From NCBI GenBank assembly GCA_025359135.1, contig JANYHJ010000168.1:62001-126000 (forward strand): a stretch of DNA of 64,000 bases, in the 5' to 3' direction. The translations under genes were made by a program, and so were the position numbers. The stretch comes from Gemmatimonadota bacterium (GTDB taxonomy: Bacteria > Gemmatimonadota > Gemmatimonadetes > Gemmatimonadales > Gemmatimonadaceae). A model generated the notes under the pieces. It did no database searches. It saw only the letters and a program-made list of their open reading frames with translations, and had not been told where the DNA came from. Position 1 is the first letter of the stretch; each line of letters begins with the position of its first letter. Of this stretch, positions 6,572 through 17,339 are shown one piece after another.

Positions 6572-9532
6572 TTACGGAGCGCCAGTGCCCGGGCCCGCTG
6601 TCGTGCCGCGTGCCGCCGGTGCGGCCTTCCCCGCATCCAGGTCGTTCCAGTTGAGGATCGTGTTGAAGCCGAGGAAGTAGGTGCCCTGCGTCTGCCACCG
6701 CCAGAACGGACGGATGGCGAACATCACAACGTGTCCCTTGCCCACCGGCGCATCGACGACCTGCGCCTTGCCGGCAAGCCCCTGCCCGTTCTGCAACACG
6801 CCCGAGAGCAGCATGTCGTTCGGGTTCTGCGGGAAGGTCATGACGACGCGCGGACGCGCCTCGTCATTGACGAGTCCGAACTGGCGTGCCATCGCGAGGA
6901 GCGCCGCAGCGTCGCTATTGGCCGTGCCGGCGCCGGCGCCACCGCGTGCGGCGGGGGCGGGTGCGGCGGAGTCACCGACCCACGGGGACATCTGCTGCTT
7001 GGCCGCCATCGGCGTGACGTTCTGGCTCGGGCCACCGCCGCCGCCCAGGAAGGTCGCAAACTCGGCCGGCACCCCTCCACCGCCCGCGCTCAGCACCGGA
7101 TCCTGGTTGAAGTACACCGGCAGCTGTGTTCCCTCGTAACCGTACGTGATCGGGCTCTTCTTGTCGCTCAGGATGCCGCGCATGACCGAGCCGCGGACGA
7201 AGAGGCCGGCCGGCGATTCGACCGTGACGCCGCTCGTGATGCCGAACGATGGGAAGATCGTGGCGGTGGAGCCTTCGACGATCAGCGTTCCGCCCTCGCG
7301 AACGAAGTTGGCGAGTTCACCGAGTCCTTCGATGCCCATGCCGCCACGGATGTCGTCGGTCTCGTCGAGCGCGCCCAAGTTGGGCGTCTCCTTGGTCTTC
7401 TTGTACGGCAGCGGCGTCGGGCCGGTCTTCGGTACGCCGTTCACCTGCGAGATGGCCGAACCGCCGATGTGCGGCAGCACGATCACGTCGTACTGGGCAC
7501 GGAGGTGGCCGTCCTTGAGCTTCTGGTCGGCGAAGTACTTGTAGGGCACGCCGTAGGTGTCGAGCGCGGCGCGCACCCAGCCCTCGTCCTGCGTGCGCTG
7601 CCACGAGTGCACGTAGCCGATGCGCGGCACGTCGAGGTCGTGGGTCTTGACCTTGGGTGCCTCGGCTACGGCCCAGGCGGAAAGCCCGAGCGACTTGAGC
7701 GTCGGCTCGACGGCGGCGCGATCGGCGCCATCGATGATGAAGGCGCCGGCGTTGAACTTCTTGCCGTTGAGCTCGAACGGTTCTTCGGCGGCGGCCATCT
7801 TGACGTTGGCGTGCTTGAAGCGGAACGCCATCAGGTTGTTGTCGGTCGTGTGCTCGACAACGATGGTCTTGCCGTCGCCGCTGATGCCGCCGCTCGCCTT
7901 CACGTCAGCGAGGACGGGCGACATGGCGGCCGTCTGGATCGACTTGTCGGTGCATTCGAAGACGGCAAAGTTGCGCATGAACTGCGTGGTCCAGCCCGTG
8001 TCGTCGTAGGGACGCGGGTTGGCGGCCGGGTAGTTCTGCACCGAGAAGTACATCTCGGGGATGATGCGATACGGCTGGTCGGCGCGGATGATGTAGTCGC
8101 CCTTGTGCACATCGAGCGAGCCGGCCTTGAAGTCGGCATTGGCCGTGTGGAACTCGAGCCCCTGGAAGCGGAGCGCGTTGACGACGTCGGCGACTTCGCC
8201 CTTGCGGCGCTGGCCGGCCGGGATGACCCAGGCGTAGGTCGGCCCGGTGCGGCCCTTCTCGAGCTGGCGCTTGTTCTTGAGCCAGTAGTTCTCGAGCCAG
8301 GTCTCCTTGTTCTTCGCGACGCTGTTGAGCGCGATGAGGATGGCGGATTCCTGGATGTTGGTGTTGTTGCGCGGGCCCCACTTGATCGACGGCAGCGGCG
8401 GATTCGGGCGGAACCACTCACGGCTCGTGGTGGTCGAGCCGAGGCGCACGGTGCTCGTGTCCGGCCCGTACGACTGCACTTCGTAGAAGCGGCCCGTCGC
8501 GTTGTGCGAGTGCGCCGCGAAGAACATGTAGTTGGGCACCCAGCCGTCGTAGAAGCCGTAGGTGAAGACGCCCGGCACATTGCGCTTGGTCATCTCCATG
8601 ACTTCGACCTGCGCGAGCGTCCACCACTCGCTGATCGTGATCGGGTCGAGGGCCTCGTTGTAGGGCCCGGTGCCCGTCGAGGCGTAGAGGTACGACTGCG
8701 CCTCGTGCAGGTCGTGCATGATCTGCGGGTGCCACTCGAGGAAGAAGGTGTTGACGTTCTTCGTGAGGGCGAGGTACTGGCCGATATTGTCGCGGTTGTT
8801 GTCATGCGCGACGTACTTGCCCCAGTACATGAGCGGGAGCCGCGCGGTGCCCGGCGCGAGCTTCTTGTTGAAGTAGTACGTGTCCACCTGCTTCTCGCGG
8901 CCGTCGACCTCGATGACCGGCGTGATGAAGGTGATGATGTTGTTGCGGATCTGCTGGATGAACGGCGTCTCCTCGACGATGAGGCGATACGCGAGTTCCT
9001 GCAGCATCTCGGGGCCGCCGGTTTCGGGCGAATGCATGCCGCTCGTGATCCAGTAGATGGGCTTGCCCTGCGACTGGAGCAGCTTGGCCTTCTCGTCCGA
9101 CGTCTTGCGCGGGTCGGTGAGCTGCGCGAGCAATCCCTTGTACTTCTCGAGGTCCTTGATGGTCTGCTCGTCGGCGATGGCCATGACGACCATGTCGCGC
9201 CCTTCTTCCGACTTGCCGATGACCCAGGTCTTGGCGCGCGGGCTGCTCTTGGCGAGCGCCTCGTAGTAGCGCTGGATGTCCTTGGCGTACGTCAGTTCGC
9301 CTGGCGTGCCGATGATGCGGCCGTGGAACTTGAGCGGGCTCGGCACCTTGTCCGAGGCCGGCAGGTGATCGACCAGCTCCGTCGTGATGCGCGGATCCTG
9401 GAGGTATTCCTTGATCTTCTTCGTGTACTCCTCGTCCTGCTTCTGGGCTTGTGCCCCGAGGCGCGCAACGAGGACGAGGGAGGCGGCCAGCGCCGGGAGG
9501 GCGCGGCGGGCGACAGACAGGGACAGCGGCAT
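6572..9532 (-). CDS. Exported M14-family zinc carboxypeptidase
   Basis: A 986-residue exported peptidase with a signal peptide (about residues 1-27, ending RLGAQAQ). The M14 zinc site is visible as His167-x-x-Glu170 in TSGMHSPETGG. A third ligand is likely His276 in HDLHEAQSY, although His273 is also possible. The N-terminal catalytic part (about 60-400) is followed by a long C-terminal region with a glutamine-amidotransferase-like or beta-sandwich look, including EGGTLIVEGSTATIFPSFGI. Large M14 proteins of this type are common in Gemmatimonadota and Acidobacteriota and are thought to trim peptides for uptake. It is monocistronic, facing a terminator shared with msrA. Confidence 0.85.
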   Translation of the reverse strand: MPLSLSVARRALPALAASLVLVARLGAQAQKQDEEYTKKIKEYLQDPRITTELVDHLPASDKVPSPLKFHGRIIGTPGELTYAKDIQRYYEALAKSSPRAKTWVIGKSEEGRDMVVMAIADEQTIKDLEKYKGLLAQLTDPRKTSDEKAKLLQSQGKPIYWITSGMHSPETGGPEMLQELAYRLIVEETPFIQQIRNNIITFITPVIEVDGREKQVDTYYFNKKLAPGTARLPLMYWGKYVAHDNNRDNIGQYLALTKNVNTFFLEWHPQIMHDLHEAQSYLYASTGTGPYNEALDPITISEWWTLAQVEVMEMTKRNVPGVFTYGFYDGWVPNYMFFAAHSHNATGRFYEVQSYGPDTSTVRLGSTTTSREWFRPNPPLPSIKWGPRNNTNIQESAILIALNSVAKNKETWLENYWLKNKRQLEKGRTGPTYAWVIPAGQRRKGEVADVVNALRFQGLEFHTANADFKAGSLDVHKGDYIIRADQPYRIIPEMYFSVQNYPAANPRPYDDTGWTTQFMRNFAVFECTDKSIQTAAMSPVLADVKASGGISGDGKTIVVEHTTDNNLMAFRFKHANVKMAAAEEPFELNGKKFNAGAFIIDGADRAAVEPTLKSLGLSAWAVAEAPKVKTHDLDVPRIGYVHSWQRTQDEGWVRAALDTYGVPYKYFADQKLKDGHLRAQYDVIVLPHIGGSAISQVNGVPKTGPTPLPYKKTKETPNLGALDETDDIRGGMGIEGLGELANFVREGGTLIVEGSTATIFPSFGITSGVTVESPAGLFVRGSVMRGILSDKKSPITYGYEGTQLPVYFNQDPVLSAGGGGVPAEFATFLGGGGGPSQNVTPMAAKQQMSPWVGDSAAPAPAARGGAGAGTANSDAAALLAMARQFGLVNDEARPRVVMTFPQNPNDMLLSGVLQNGQGLAGKAQVVDAPVGKGHVVMFAIRPFWRWQTQGTYFLGFNTILNWNDLDAGKAAPAARGTTAGPGTGAP

Positions 9533-9633
9533 GGGCTCCGGACCTTCAGGGGGTGGCAGGGGACACGCGTAGAGTTGCCCCCGCCGGGGATACGCGCAAG
9601 ACGGCAGAAACGCTTAGTCCGTTGGCGAAGGCA

Positions 9634-11013
9634 TCAGGCCGTCTCGGCGTGGTCGATGACCACCCGCCGCACCTCGGCGCCCAAGCGGTGGCGCACGCGC
9701 AGCAGGTCGAGCACCGCGACGACAGCCAGGCCGCCCACGAAGCCCCACCAGAGTCCGATCGCCCCCCACCCGGCCGCGATGCCGAGCCCGTAGCTGAGCG
9801 GGATGCTCACGAGCCAGAAGCCGGCCAGGTGCAGCAGCATCGGGATGCGCGTGTCGCCTGTGCCGCGCAGCACCGCCGAGCAGACTGCCTGCGTGCCGTC
9901 CATGACCTGGAACAACCCCGCGAGCGGGATGATGGCCGTCGCGATCGCGACGACCTCGAGGTCCGTGGTGTACGCACGCGCGAGCAGTCCCGGCACGGCA
10001 ATGAACACAATCGCGGCGATCGCCATGAAGCCGACCCCCACGCAGAGGCCCGCCACGGCGTCGCGCCGCGCGGCGGCCATGTCGCCGCGACCGATTGCGC
10101 GCCCGACCATGACACCGCTCGCCGCCGCTGCGCCCACGGGCACCTGGAAGGTGAGCGACGCGAGGTTGAGCGCGACCTCGTGCCCGCCCATCACGGCTGT
10201 GCCGAGCCAGCCAGCCATCACGGTGACCAAACCGAAGGCGTTGAACTCGAAGAAGAAGGCGAAGCCGATGGGAAGGCCGAGCAGTGCCATGCGGCGGAGC
10301 GGCGCCAACTCCCATGATTCGGGCCGCCACGGCTTGAGGCGCGGCGCGAGATCCTTGCCCCCGGCGAGCAGTGCCGCGCCCAGCATGATCCAGCGCGCGA
10401 TGGACGTGGACTGCGCCGAGCCCACCACGCCACCGGGTGCGAACCCCGCGTGGCCGAAGATCAGCATCCAGTTGAGCGCAATGTTCGCGAGGTTACCGAC
10501 CACGACGCCGACGAGGATCGGACGCGGATGGTGCACGGCCTGCCAGGTGGAGCGACAGACGGCGAAGGCGAAGAACGGGAAGAGGCCGGGGATGCTCCAG
10601 TGCGCGTAGCCGCCCGCGAGCGGCGCGACATCTTCGGGCTGCTTGAGGAAGCTGATCAGCCAGGGCGCGGGCACGAGCGCAAGCGACATTGCCACCGTGA
10701 CGAGCACAGCGAGCAGCAGGCCGCGCTGCACGCCGCGCGCCACTGCGACTTCGTCTCCCGCCCCCAGCGCCTGCGACACGACCGGATCCACGGCCATGAG
10801 AATGCCGAAGCCGATCGTTCCGACGAACCAGAAGGCGAAGTTGCCCAGCGCGCCCGCTGCGAGTGCGGCACCGCTGACGCGGCCGAGCATGAGCGTGTCG
10901 ATGACGCCCATGAGCATGAGCCCCACGTTGACGAGCACGAGGGGAGTTGCGAGGCGCGCCATTTCGGCGAGTTCGGCGCGCGTGGGACGGAGCTGCGCCC
11001 AAGGGGTGGACAT
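9634..11013 (-). CDS. MATE-family efflux transporter
   Basis: Inner-membrane sodium- or proton-driven exporter of cationic drugs and metabolites. The 459-residue protein (ATG 11013; an upstream TTG adds only two residues) has about 12 hydrophobic segments in two repeated halves, the usual size for the NorM/DinF-type family. Typical features include the N-terminal PLVLVNVGLMLMGVIDTLML and ALAAGALGN, and VDPVVSQALGAGDE in the first half. It faces the same way as the M14 gene but has its own upstream spacer, which holds a dispersed palindromic repeat. Substrate cannot be predicted. Confidence 0.88.
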   Translation of the reverse strand: MSTPWAQLRPTRAELAEMARLATPLVLVNVGLMLMGVIDTLMLGRVSGAALAAGALGNFAFWFVGTIGFGILMAVDPVVSQALGAGDEVAVARGVQRGLLLAVLVTVAMSLALVPAPWLISFLKQPEDVAPLAGGYAHWSIPGLFPFFAFAVCRSTWQAVHHPRPILVGVVVGNLANIALNWMLIFGHAGFAPGGVVGSAQSTSIARWIMLGAALLAGGKDLAPRLKPWRPESWELAPLRRMALLGLPIGFAFFFEFNAFGLVTVMAGWLGTAVMGGHEVALNLASLTFQVPVGAAAASGVMVGRAIGRGDMAAARRDAVAGLCVGVGFMAIAAIVFIAVPGLLARAYTTDLEVVAIATAIIPLAGLFQVMDGTQAVCSAVLRGTGDTRIPMLLHLAGFWLVSIPLSYGLGIAAGWGAIGLWWGFVGGLAVVAVLDLLRVRHRLGAEVRRVVIDHAETA

Positions 11014-11024
11014 CCCCAAACCTA

Positions 11025-11101
11025 GTCGTCCTGAGCGCAGCCAACGACCCGCTTATCGCAGGTGAAAGCAGAAGCAGGTCCTTCGCTTCGCTCAGGACGA
11101 C
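11025..11101. repeat. Dispersed palindromic repeat, copy 1
   Basis: An imperfect inverted repeat. The outer arms GTCGTCCTGAG (11025-11035) and CTCAGGACGAC (11091-11101) match exactly, and inner blocks ACCCGCTT and AAGCAGGTCCTT pair loosely around a central spacer. A second copy with the same half-sites is at 30393-30470. This copy lies just downstream of guaA and upstream of the MATE gene. It could act as an RNA hairpin or be a non-autonomous REP-like mobile element. Confidence 0.75.
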
Positions 11102-11122
11102 CGCGCACTCACAACGTGCGCG

Positions 11123-12664
11123 CTACTCCCACTCGATCGTCGCCGGCGGCTTCGAGCTCACGTCGTACACGACACGATTGACGCCCTTCACTTCGTTGAT
11201 GATCCGGTTCGACATCCGTGCCAGCACGTCGTGCGGGAACTGGAACCAGTCGGCCGTCATGCCGTCGGTGCTCGTCACGGCGCGGAGCGCGATGACGTGA
11301 TCGTACGTGCGCCCATCACCCATGACGCCGACGCTCCGCACCGGGAGAAAGACCGCGAACGCCTGCCAGATGTCGTTGTAGAGTCCGGCCGCGCGGATCT
11401 CCTCGAGGTAGATCGAGTCCGCGTGACGCAGCGTGTCGAGCGTCGGCTTGTCCACCGAGCCCAGCACGCGGATGGCGAGCCCCGGGCCCGGGAACGGGTG
11501 CCGTCCGACCATCTCCTCGGGCAGGCCGAGCTCGCGACCGACATTGCGGACCTCGTCCTTGAAGAGTTCACGCAGCGGTTCGATGAGCGTGAACTTCATG
11601 CCGGGTTTGAGGCCGCCCACGTTGTGGTGCGTCTTGATCGTCGCGCTCGGGCCGCCCTTCGCACTCACCGACTCGATGACGTCGGGGTAGAGCGTGCCCT
11701 GCACGAGGAACGCCGCGTCCTTCCCTGCCTCGGCGGCGGCATCCTCGAACACGTCGATGAATGTGTGCCCGATGCGGCGACGCTTCTCCTCGGGCTCGTC
11801 GATGCCGGCGAGTGCCGCGAGGAAGCGATCCTCCGCACGCACAGTCACGAGGTGCACCCCCATGTTCGCCTTGAAGGTGCGTTCGACCTGCTCGCGCTCG
11901 TGCAGCCGCAGCAGGCCGTTGTCCACGAAGATGCAGGTGAGCTGATCGCCGATGGCGCGGTGCACGAGTGCGGCCGCGACACTCGAGTCCACGCCACCCG
12001 AGAGACCGCAGATCACGTGCCGGTCGCCCACCAGGGCACGGATCTTCGCGATCTCTGCCTCGATGAAGCCACCGGGCGTCCAGTCCGGCTTCGCTCCCGC
12101 GATGCCGAAGAGGAAGTTCTGGATGATCTCGGCGCCGCGCACCGTGTGGGCGACCTCCGCGTGGAACTGGATCGCATGGATCGGACGCGTGGCGTGTCGG
12201 AAGCCGGCGATCACGCCGTTCGAGCGCGCCGTGACGGCGTATCCAGCAGGCGCGGCCGCGACGTGGTCGCCATGGCTCATCCACACCTGCGTGTGTTCGC
12301 CCTTGTCGAACCCCGCGAACACGCCCGCCGCCTCGGCGATCTCGACGTCGGCGCGTCCGTATGCGCGGTTCGAACTCGCGTGCACGGCGCCGCCGAGAGC
12401 GTGCGCCATCCACTGCATGCCGTAGCAGACGCCCAGGATCGGCGCGATGTCGACGATCGCGGGATCGAAGGTCGGCGCGTCAACGTCCGTGACGGAGTTG
12501 GGACCGCCCGAGAGGATGATGCCGGTGGGTTTCCACGCGCGGATCCAGTCGAGCGGACGGTCGTACGGATGGATTTCCGAGTAGACGCGGGCCTCGCGTA
12601 CGCGCCGCGCGATGAGCTGCGTGAACTGCGATCCGCAATCGAGGATGAGGATCCGCGAGGTCAT
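11123..12664 (-). CDS. guaA: GMP synthase (glutamine-hydrolysing)
   Basis: Converts XMP to GMP using glutamine and ATP. The 513-residue form starts at ATG 12664, which overlaps the upstream stop as ATGA; an in-frame ATG at 12673 is a less likely start. The class-I glutamine amidotransferase domain comes first, with Cys80 in LGVCYGMQ and the His-Glu pair in FHAEVAHT. The ATP-pyrophosphatase P-loop follows ([14 protein letters not shown]), then the C-terminal dimerisation domain ending KPPATIEWE. It is the last gene of a seven-gene operon. A palindromic repeat follows its stop codon. Confidence 0.96.
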   Translation of the reverse strand: MTSRILILDCGSQFTQLIARRVREARVYSEIHPYDRPLDWIRAWKPTGIILSGGPNSVTDVDAPTFDPAIVDIAPILGVCYGMQWMAHALGGAVHASSNRAYGRADVEIAEAAGVFAGFDKGEHTQVWMSHGDHVAAAPAGYAVTARSNGVIAGFRHATRPIHAIQFHAEVAHTVRGAEIIQNFLFGIAGAKPDWTPGGFIEAEIAKIRALVGDRHVICGLSGGVDSSVAAALVHRAIGDQLTCIFVDNGLLRLHEREQVERTFKANMGVHLVTVRAEDRFLAALAGIDEPEEKRRRIGHTFIDVFEDAAAEAGKDAAFLVQGTLYPDVIESVSAKGGPSATIKTHHNVGGLKPGMKFTLIEPLRELFKDEVRNVGRELGLPEEMVGRHPFPGPGLAIRVLGSVDKPTLDTLRHADSIYLEEIRAAGLYNDIWQAFAVFLPVRSVGVMGDGRTYDHVIALRAVTSTDGMTADWFQFPHDVLARMSNRIINEVKGVNRVVYDVSSKPPATIEWE

Positions 12665-13170
12665 CGCGTCCACTCCGCCGCCGGTAGCTGGATGAACTCG
12701 ACCTTTCTGGTGTCGAGGTCGAGCAGCGCCGCGCTCGGGCTTCCGTGGAGCCAGCCGCAGCCCTCACCCGGGCAGATCAGCAGCGCGCCCTCGCGCTCCT
12801 TCATCTCCGGCTTGTGCAGGTGACCTTGTACCACGAACTGGTGCGTCTCGATCGACGTCTCGGTGGCGTCGGCGATTTCGTGCACCAGCAGGATGCGCTG
12901 TCCTCCGACGTCGAACGAGTGCGGTGATTCCCACAGCTCGAAGCCCATGCCCTGCTGCGCCATGGCGCGAATGCCCTCGTGGTCGCCGTCGTTGCGACCG
13001 AACACGCCGAGCAGCGGCATGTTGGCGTCGATGAACGGCTTGAGAGCGAACGGCGCGCAGTAGTCACCCGCGTGCAGCACCATGGTGGCGCCGGCCGCCT
13101 GCAGCCGGCGCAGCAACTCGGCGACCGCGTCGAGGCGATCATGGGTATCGGCGATCAGGGCAACCTTCAT
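12661..13170 (-). CDS. YfcE/MJ0936-type metallophosphoesterase
   Basis: A compact 169-residue cytoplasmic phosphoesterase with the binuclear-metal motifs in order: ADTHDR (D-x-H), HAGDYC (G-D), GRNDGDH (N-D), VHE and QGHLHKPE (G-H-x-H). Family members hydrolyse phosphodiesters such as bis-p-nitrophenyl phosphate in vitro; the natural substrate is usually unknown. It overlaps lysA by four bases at its start (ATGA) and guaA by four bases at its end. It is therefore firmly within the accD-guaA operon and translationally coupled on both sides. Confidence 0.85.
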   Translation of the reverse strand: MKVALIADTHDRLDAVAELLRRLQAAGATMVLHAGDYCAPFALKPFIDANMPLLGVFGRNDGDHEGIRAMAQQGMGFELWESPHSFDVGGQRILLVHEIADATETSIETHQFVVQGHLHKPEMKEREGALLICPGEGCGWLHGSPSAALLDLDTRKVEFIQLPAAEWTR

Positions 13171-14447
13171 GCTACGATGCTCCAGTCAGGGTCGGCCCGC
13201 TCGCCGCGCACGAGGTCCTCGTGGCGTTCGCGGGTACGGATCACGCCCCAGCGCGTGCCGTCCACCAGCACTTCGGCGGCGCGCGGCCGGGCGTTGTAGT
13301 TCGACGACATCACGAAGCCGTACGCGCCCGCGGTGTGGACCGCAAGGAGCGCCCCTGGGGGGACGTCGGGCAGGGCGCGATCGCGGGCGAGAAAGTCGCC
13401 ACTCTCGCAGACCGGACCGACGATGTCGGCCTGTCCTGCGCCCACGGTTGCCATCACGGGCTCGATGCGGTGATGGGCGTTGTACAGCGCCGGACGCACC
13501 AGGTCGTTCATGCCGGCGTCGGCGATCACGATGGCGCGGCCACCGGAGTCCTTGCGATAGAGCACGCGGGTGAGCAACACGCCGGCTTCGGCCACGAGGA
13601 AGCGGCCGGGCTCGATGGCAATGATGCAGCCGGTGGCGGCGTGCACGCGATGCGCGACCGTCGTGAGCCCCGCGAGGTCCACGGGCGGCTCGTCGCCGTA
13701 GGTCACGCCGAAGCCGCCGCCCAGGTCGAGCGTGGTGATGTGTCGCGCGGCCTCCGGCGCTTCGGCGCGAAGCCGAAGCAGCAGCGTCACGAGCCTATCG
13801 GCCGCAGCGCCGTACGGCCCGAGCTCCGTGAGGAGCGATCCGATGTGGTGCTGGAGCGCGACGAGGCGTAGCCCGTCGAGCCCCGCGGCGTAGCAGGCGG
13901 CTTCAAAGGCGCGGTGCAGCGGAATGCCGAACTTGTCGCCCACCTGCCCCGTCTTCACGTACTCGTGGAAGGCGTGCACCGTGACTTCCGGGTTGACGCG
14001 AATCGCGACCGGCGCCACCACGCCGCGCGCCCGTGCCAGCGCAGCGATCAGTTCAAGTTCCGCCTCCGATTCGGCCGTGATGCAGGCCACCCGCGCATCG
14101 AGTGCGGCCTCGATTTCATCGGCGCGCTTGCCTACGCCGCCGACGATGATCTCGTCGGGGGTGAAGCCGGCCTGCCGCGCTCGGAACAGCTCGCCCGACG
14201 AGACGCAATCGACGTGCGCGCCCGCGGCGCGCAGCGTGCGCAACACACCCAGCGAGCCGTTGGCCTTCATCGCGAAGTGGATGCGGTGCGGCACCCCCTC
14301 GAGCGCGGCATCGATCCGCTCGAACTGCTGGCGCAGGCTGGCTGCGCTGTAGACGTATGTGGGCGTGCCCACCGATGCCGCGATGATCGGGAGCGGCACG
14401 CCCTCGCATTGGAGCACGCCGCCCTCACGCGTGAACGCGGGCGTCAG
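13167..14447 (-). CDS. lysA: Diaminopimelate decarboxylase
   Basis: PLP enzyme making L-lysine from meso-diaminopimelate. The barrel carries the PLP lysine in HFAMKANGS. The C-terminal part carries [11 protein letters not shown] and the substrate-binding [16 protein letters not shown]. The start is uncertain. The family's N-terminal block ([23 protein letters not shown]) runs up to the proS stop, where the only start-like codon is CTG at 14447, overlapping TGA as CTGA. The next choice is GTG 14417, which would trim that block. I use the CTG (about 426 residues). The stop overlaps the phosphoesterase ATG. Why lysA sits with aminoacyl-tRNA synthetases is unclear. Confidence 0.92.
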   Translation of the reverse strand: MTPAFTREGGVLQCEGVPLPIIAASVGTPTYVYSAASLRQQFERIDAALEGVPHRIHFAMKANGSLGVLRTLRAAGAHVDCVSSGELFRARQAGFTPDEIIVGGVGKRADEIEAALDARVACITAESEAELELIAALARARGVVAPVAIRVNPEVTVHAFHEYVKTGQVGDKFGIPLHRAFEAACYAAGLDGLRLVALQHHIGSLLTELGPYGAAADRLVTLLLRLRAEAPEAARHITTLDLGGGFGVTYGDEPPVDLAGLTTVAHRVHAATGCIIAIEPGRFLVAEAGVLLTRVLYRKDSGGRAIVIADAGMNDLVRPALYNAHHRIEPVMATVGAGQADIVGPVCESGDFLARDRALPDVPPGALLAVHTAGAYGFVMSSNYNARPRAAEVLVDGTRWGVIRTRERHEDLVRGERADPDWSIVA

Positions 14448-15913
14448 TACGCCTTCGCCCACAGCACCTCGCACGTGGCCGGGCGTCCGGTGACCATGCA
14501 GGTCGTCGGCGGTTCGGCCGAGCGGAACTCGGGGTCCGGAATGCAGCGGATCGTGGCCTTGGTCTCTTCCTTGACCTGCGCCTCGACGGCCGGATCGCCG
14601 CACCAGCCAGCGTAGACGAAGCCGCCGTTGCCCGCCATGACCTCCTTGAACTTGTCGTAGCTGATGCGTTCACGGATGGAGTTCGCCTCGCGGCGCGCGA
14701 GGGCGTTGGCGCGCAACTCGGACTGCATCTGTTCGAGCAGCGCGGGCAACGCCGTCTCGAGTTCGACGAGCGGAATCGGCTGCTTGGTGCCGGTGTCGCG
14801 GCGCACGATGACGCACTGGCCCGCATCGAGGTCGCGGGGCCCGAGCTCCATGCGGAGCGGCACGCCGCGCAACTCCCACTCGTAGTACTTGGCACCCGGC
14901 TTCATCCCTTCGCGCGCGTCGATGTGGATGCGGCGGCGCAGGTGCTCGGGACGCTCGAACGAGCCGAGCGTCGCCTTGAGCTTGTCGGCGGCCTCCAGCA
15001 CGCGGGCCTTGTCTTCGTCGCTGCGGAAGATCGGCACGATGACGACTTCGATCGGTGCGAGGCGGGGCGGACACACCAGTCCCTTGTCGTCCGAATGCGT
15101 CATGATGAGGCCGCCCACCATGCGCGTGCTCACGCCCCAGCTCGTGTTCCAGGCGAATTCCTCCGTGCCTTCCGCGCTCTGGAACTTGAGCTCGAACGCC
15201 TTGGCGAAGTTCTGTCCGAGGTTGTGCGAGGTGCCGGCCTGCAGCGCCTTGTTGTCCTGCATCATCGCCTCGCAAGCGTACGTGCGAAGCGCGCCCGCGA
15301 ACTTCTCGCTCTCGGTCTTCTGCCCGGTGATCACCGGCATGGCCATGTACTGCTCCATGAAGGTGCGGTAGACGCCGAGCATGCGGCGCGTCTCGGACTC
15401 CGCCTCGTCATGCGTGGCGTGCGCGGTGTGTCCCTCCTGCCAGAGGAACTCGAGCGTGCGCAGGAAGAGCCGGGTGCGCATTTCCCAGCGCACGACGTTG
15501 GCCCACTGGTTGATGAGGATGGGAAGGTCGCGATACGACTGCACCCACTTGGCGAACATCGAGTAGATGATCGTCTCCGACGTGGGCCGCAGCACGAGTG
15601 GCTCCTCGAGCAGCTTGCCACCGCCGTGCGTGACGACGGCCGTCTCGGGTGCGAACCCCTCGACGTGCTCGGCTTCCTTGCTCAGGTAGCTCTGCGGAAT
15701 GAGCAGCGGGAAGTAGGCGTTGACGTGGCCGGTGGCCTTGAACATGTCGTCGAGCTGGCGTTGCATCCGCTCCCAGATGCCGTAGCCGTTCGGCCGGATC
15801 ACCATGCAGCCGCGCACCGGCGCGTAGTCGGCGAGTTCGGCGCGGAGGACGAGTTCGTTGTACCAGGCGCTGAAGTCGGCGGCGCGGGTGGTGAGCTTCT
15901 TGTCGTCGGCCAT
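14444..15913 (-). CDS. proS: Prolyl-tRNA synthetase (short, editing-domain-free type)
   Basis: Charges tRNA-Pro. The start is ATG 15913 ([20 protein letters not shown]); the long open frame upstream overlaps hisS and is not coding. At 489 residues it matches the archaeal/eukaryote-like type without the internal INS editing domain. Class II motifs include [38 protein letters not shown] and, near the middle, [14 protein letters not shown]. The C-terminal part ends WAKAY, typical of this type. It follows hisS by 46 bases and overlaps the proposed lysA start. Confidence 0.95.
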   Translation of the reverse strand: MADDKKLTTRAADFSAWYNELVLRAELADYAPVRGCMVIRPNGYGIWERMQRQLDDMFKATGHVNAYFPLLIPQSYLSKEAEHVEGFAPETAVVTHGGGKLLEEPLVLRPTSETIIYSMFAKWVQSYRDLPILINQWANVVRWEMRTRLFLRTLEFLWQEGHTAHATHDEAESETRRMLGVYRTFMEQYMAMPVITGQKTESEKFAGALRTYACEAMMQDNKALQAGTSHNLGQNFAKAFELKFQSAEGTEEFAWNTSWGVSTRMVGGLIMTHSDDKGLVCPPRLAPIEVVIVPIFRSDEDKARVLEAADKLKATLGSFERPEHLRRRIHIDAREGMKPGAKYYEWELRGVPLRMELGPRDLDAGQCVIVRRDTGTKQPIPLVELETALPALLEQMQSELRANALARREANSIRERISYDKFKEVMAGNGGFVYAGWCGDPAVEAQVKEETKATIRCIPDPEFRSAEPPTTCMVTGRPATCEVLWAKAY

Positions 15914-15959
15914 CTGGAAGTCCGGTGAACGAGCGGCGCCCTCGTGGGCGCCGGGCGTG

Positions 15960-17330
15960 CTAGAACGCGTCGCCGCGGTGCGCGAGGGCGGCAGTGAGGA
16001 CCTGGTCCAGCGCCACGTCGGCGCCTGGCAGGAACGAAACGAGCGACGTGCCGCTCGCAGGCCGGTGCACGTCGCGCACGGTGACGACGCGATTGCCGGC
16101 GAACTCGTCGTGCAGCTGGAGCACGTAGCGGGCGCCCGCCGAGTGCGCGGCCTTGTACTGCTTGTCGGGCTTCTGCGCGCGCAGGGCGTACTCCACCGAG
16201 AACCCGGCCGCGCGCAGCTCGTGCGCCACGCGCATGGCCAGCGGAATGCCGCCGCTCGCATTGCCCGTGATCCAGAAGTCGGGGCCCGGCGCTTCGGTGG
16301 GCAGCAGACCGCGACCGCGCAGCAGGTCGCCGAGCACCACGTCACCCATGCCGAATCCGAGCGCCGGCATGTCGGGTCCACCCAACCCCTTGAGCAAGTG
16401 ATCGTAGCGTCCGCCGCCACAGATGGCGCGATGTTCACCCTGCGCGTCGAACAGTTCGAAGACGATGCCGGTGTAGTAGGCGAGGCCGCGCACGATGCGA
16501 AGATCGAGGTCTACCCAGTCAAGGACGCCAAGCGCTTTCAGATATGCGGAGTAACTGTCGAGTTCAGTCAGTCGGGCGAGTACGTCCGCCGAATCACCGA
16601 ATTGATCTCTCAGCGTCTGCAAATGCCCATGCAGCGACGGCCACTTCGCGGAAGCTCGAAGTGGATCGCCTAAGTTCCAGATAGCGTCGATCTGCTCGTG
16701 CTCGAGGCCGCCCTCGTGAAAGAGTTTGTTCTTAAGTGACGCCTCAGGTGTTCGATGCATCTTGTCGAAGACAGCAAATACCATCGGTACGGCGTTATCC
16801 GGAATCTTCAGAGCGCCGAGCAAGGCTGTGAGCAGTCTTCGATCGCTGACGCGCGCGCGAACGATACCCGGCTCAAGCCCCAGCGTGCGCATGATCTCGA
16901 TCGCCACCGCCACCAGTTCGGCGTCGGCCGTGACGTCGGCCTCGCCGAAGATGTCGACATTCAACTGGAAGTGTTCCCGCAACCGTCCCTTCTGCGCGCG
17001 CTCGTAGCGGAAGAGCTGCGGCATCGAGAACCAGCGCACCGGCTTGCGCAGCGCATTGGCGCGCGCCCCCACCATGCGCGCCACCGTCGGCGTCATCTCG
17101 GGCCGCAACGCGACGTCGCGGTCGCCCTTGTCCTTGAAGCTGTAGAGCTGGCCGACGATCTCGTCACCGCTCTTTCGCGTGTAGAGCTCAAGCGACTCGA
17201 GGGGCGGACCGTCGTACTCGACGAAGGCAAATCGGCGGCACACCTCGCGCCACGCGCGCATGATATGCGCGCGCTCCGCCAGTTCGGCGGGATAGAAATC
17301 GCGAAAACCGTGGAGGGGACCGAGCGTCAC
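15960..17330 (-). CDS. hisS: Histidyl-tRNA synthetase
   Basis: Charges tRNA-His; 456 residues, class II. Motif 2 is seen in [13 protein letters not shown] and [22 protein letters not shown]. The histidine-binding block is [18 protein letters not shown], followed by [11 protein letters not shown]. The segment coding residues about 154-276 (16501-16870) has markedly lower G+C (about 55% over 16501-16800) than the flanks. It also uses different codons, although the frame is intact. This covers the insertion domain that contacts the tRNA acceptor. The gene lies 9 bases after folC. Confidence 0.95.
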   Translation of the reverse strand: MTLGPLHGFRDFYPAELAERAHIMRAWREVCRRFAFVEYDGPPLESLELYTRKSGDEIVGQLYSFKDKGDRDVALRPEMTPTVARMVGARANALRKPVRWFSMPQLFRYERAQKGRLREHFQLNVDIFGEADVTADAELVAVAIEIMRTLGLEPGIVRARVSDRRLLTALLGALKIPDNAVPMVFAVFDKMHRTPEASLKNKLFHEGGLEHEQIDAIWNLGDPLRASAKWPSLHGHLQTLRDQFGDSADVLARLTELDSYSAYLKALGVLDWVDLDLRIVRGLAYYTGIVFELFDAQGEHRAICGGGRYDHLLKGLGGPDMPALGFGMGDVVLGDLLRGRGLLPTEAPGPDFWITGNASGGIPLAMRVAHELRAAGFSVEYALRAQKPDKQYKAAHSAGARYVLQLHDEFAGNRVVTVRDVHRPASGTSLVSFLPGADVALDQVLTAALAHRGDAF

Positions 17331-17339
17331 CAGAGAAAC

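Noticed and set aside
6731-9793. A plus-strand open frame of about 1,020 codons opposite the M14 peptidase
   Set aside because: It is a shadow of a highly conserved minus-strand gene in G/C-rich DNA. Its translation is Arg/Val/Asp-rich, without family motifs or hydrophobic pattern.
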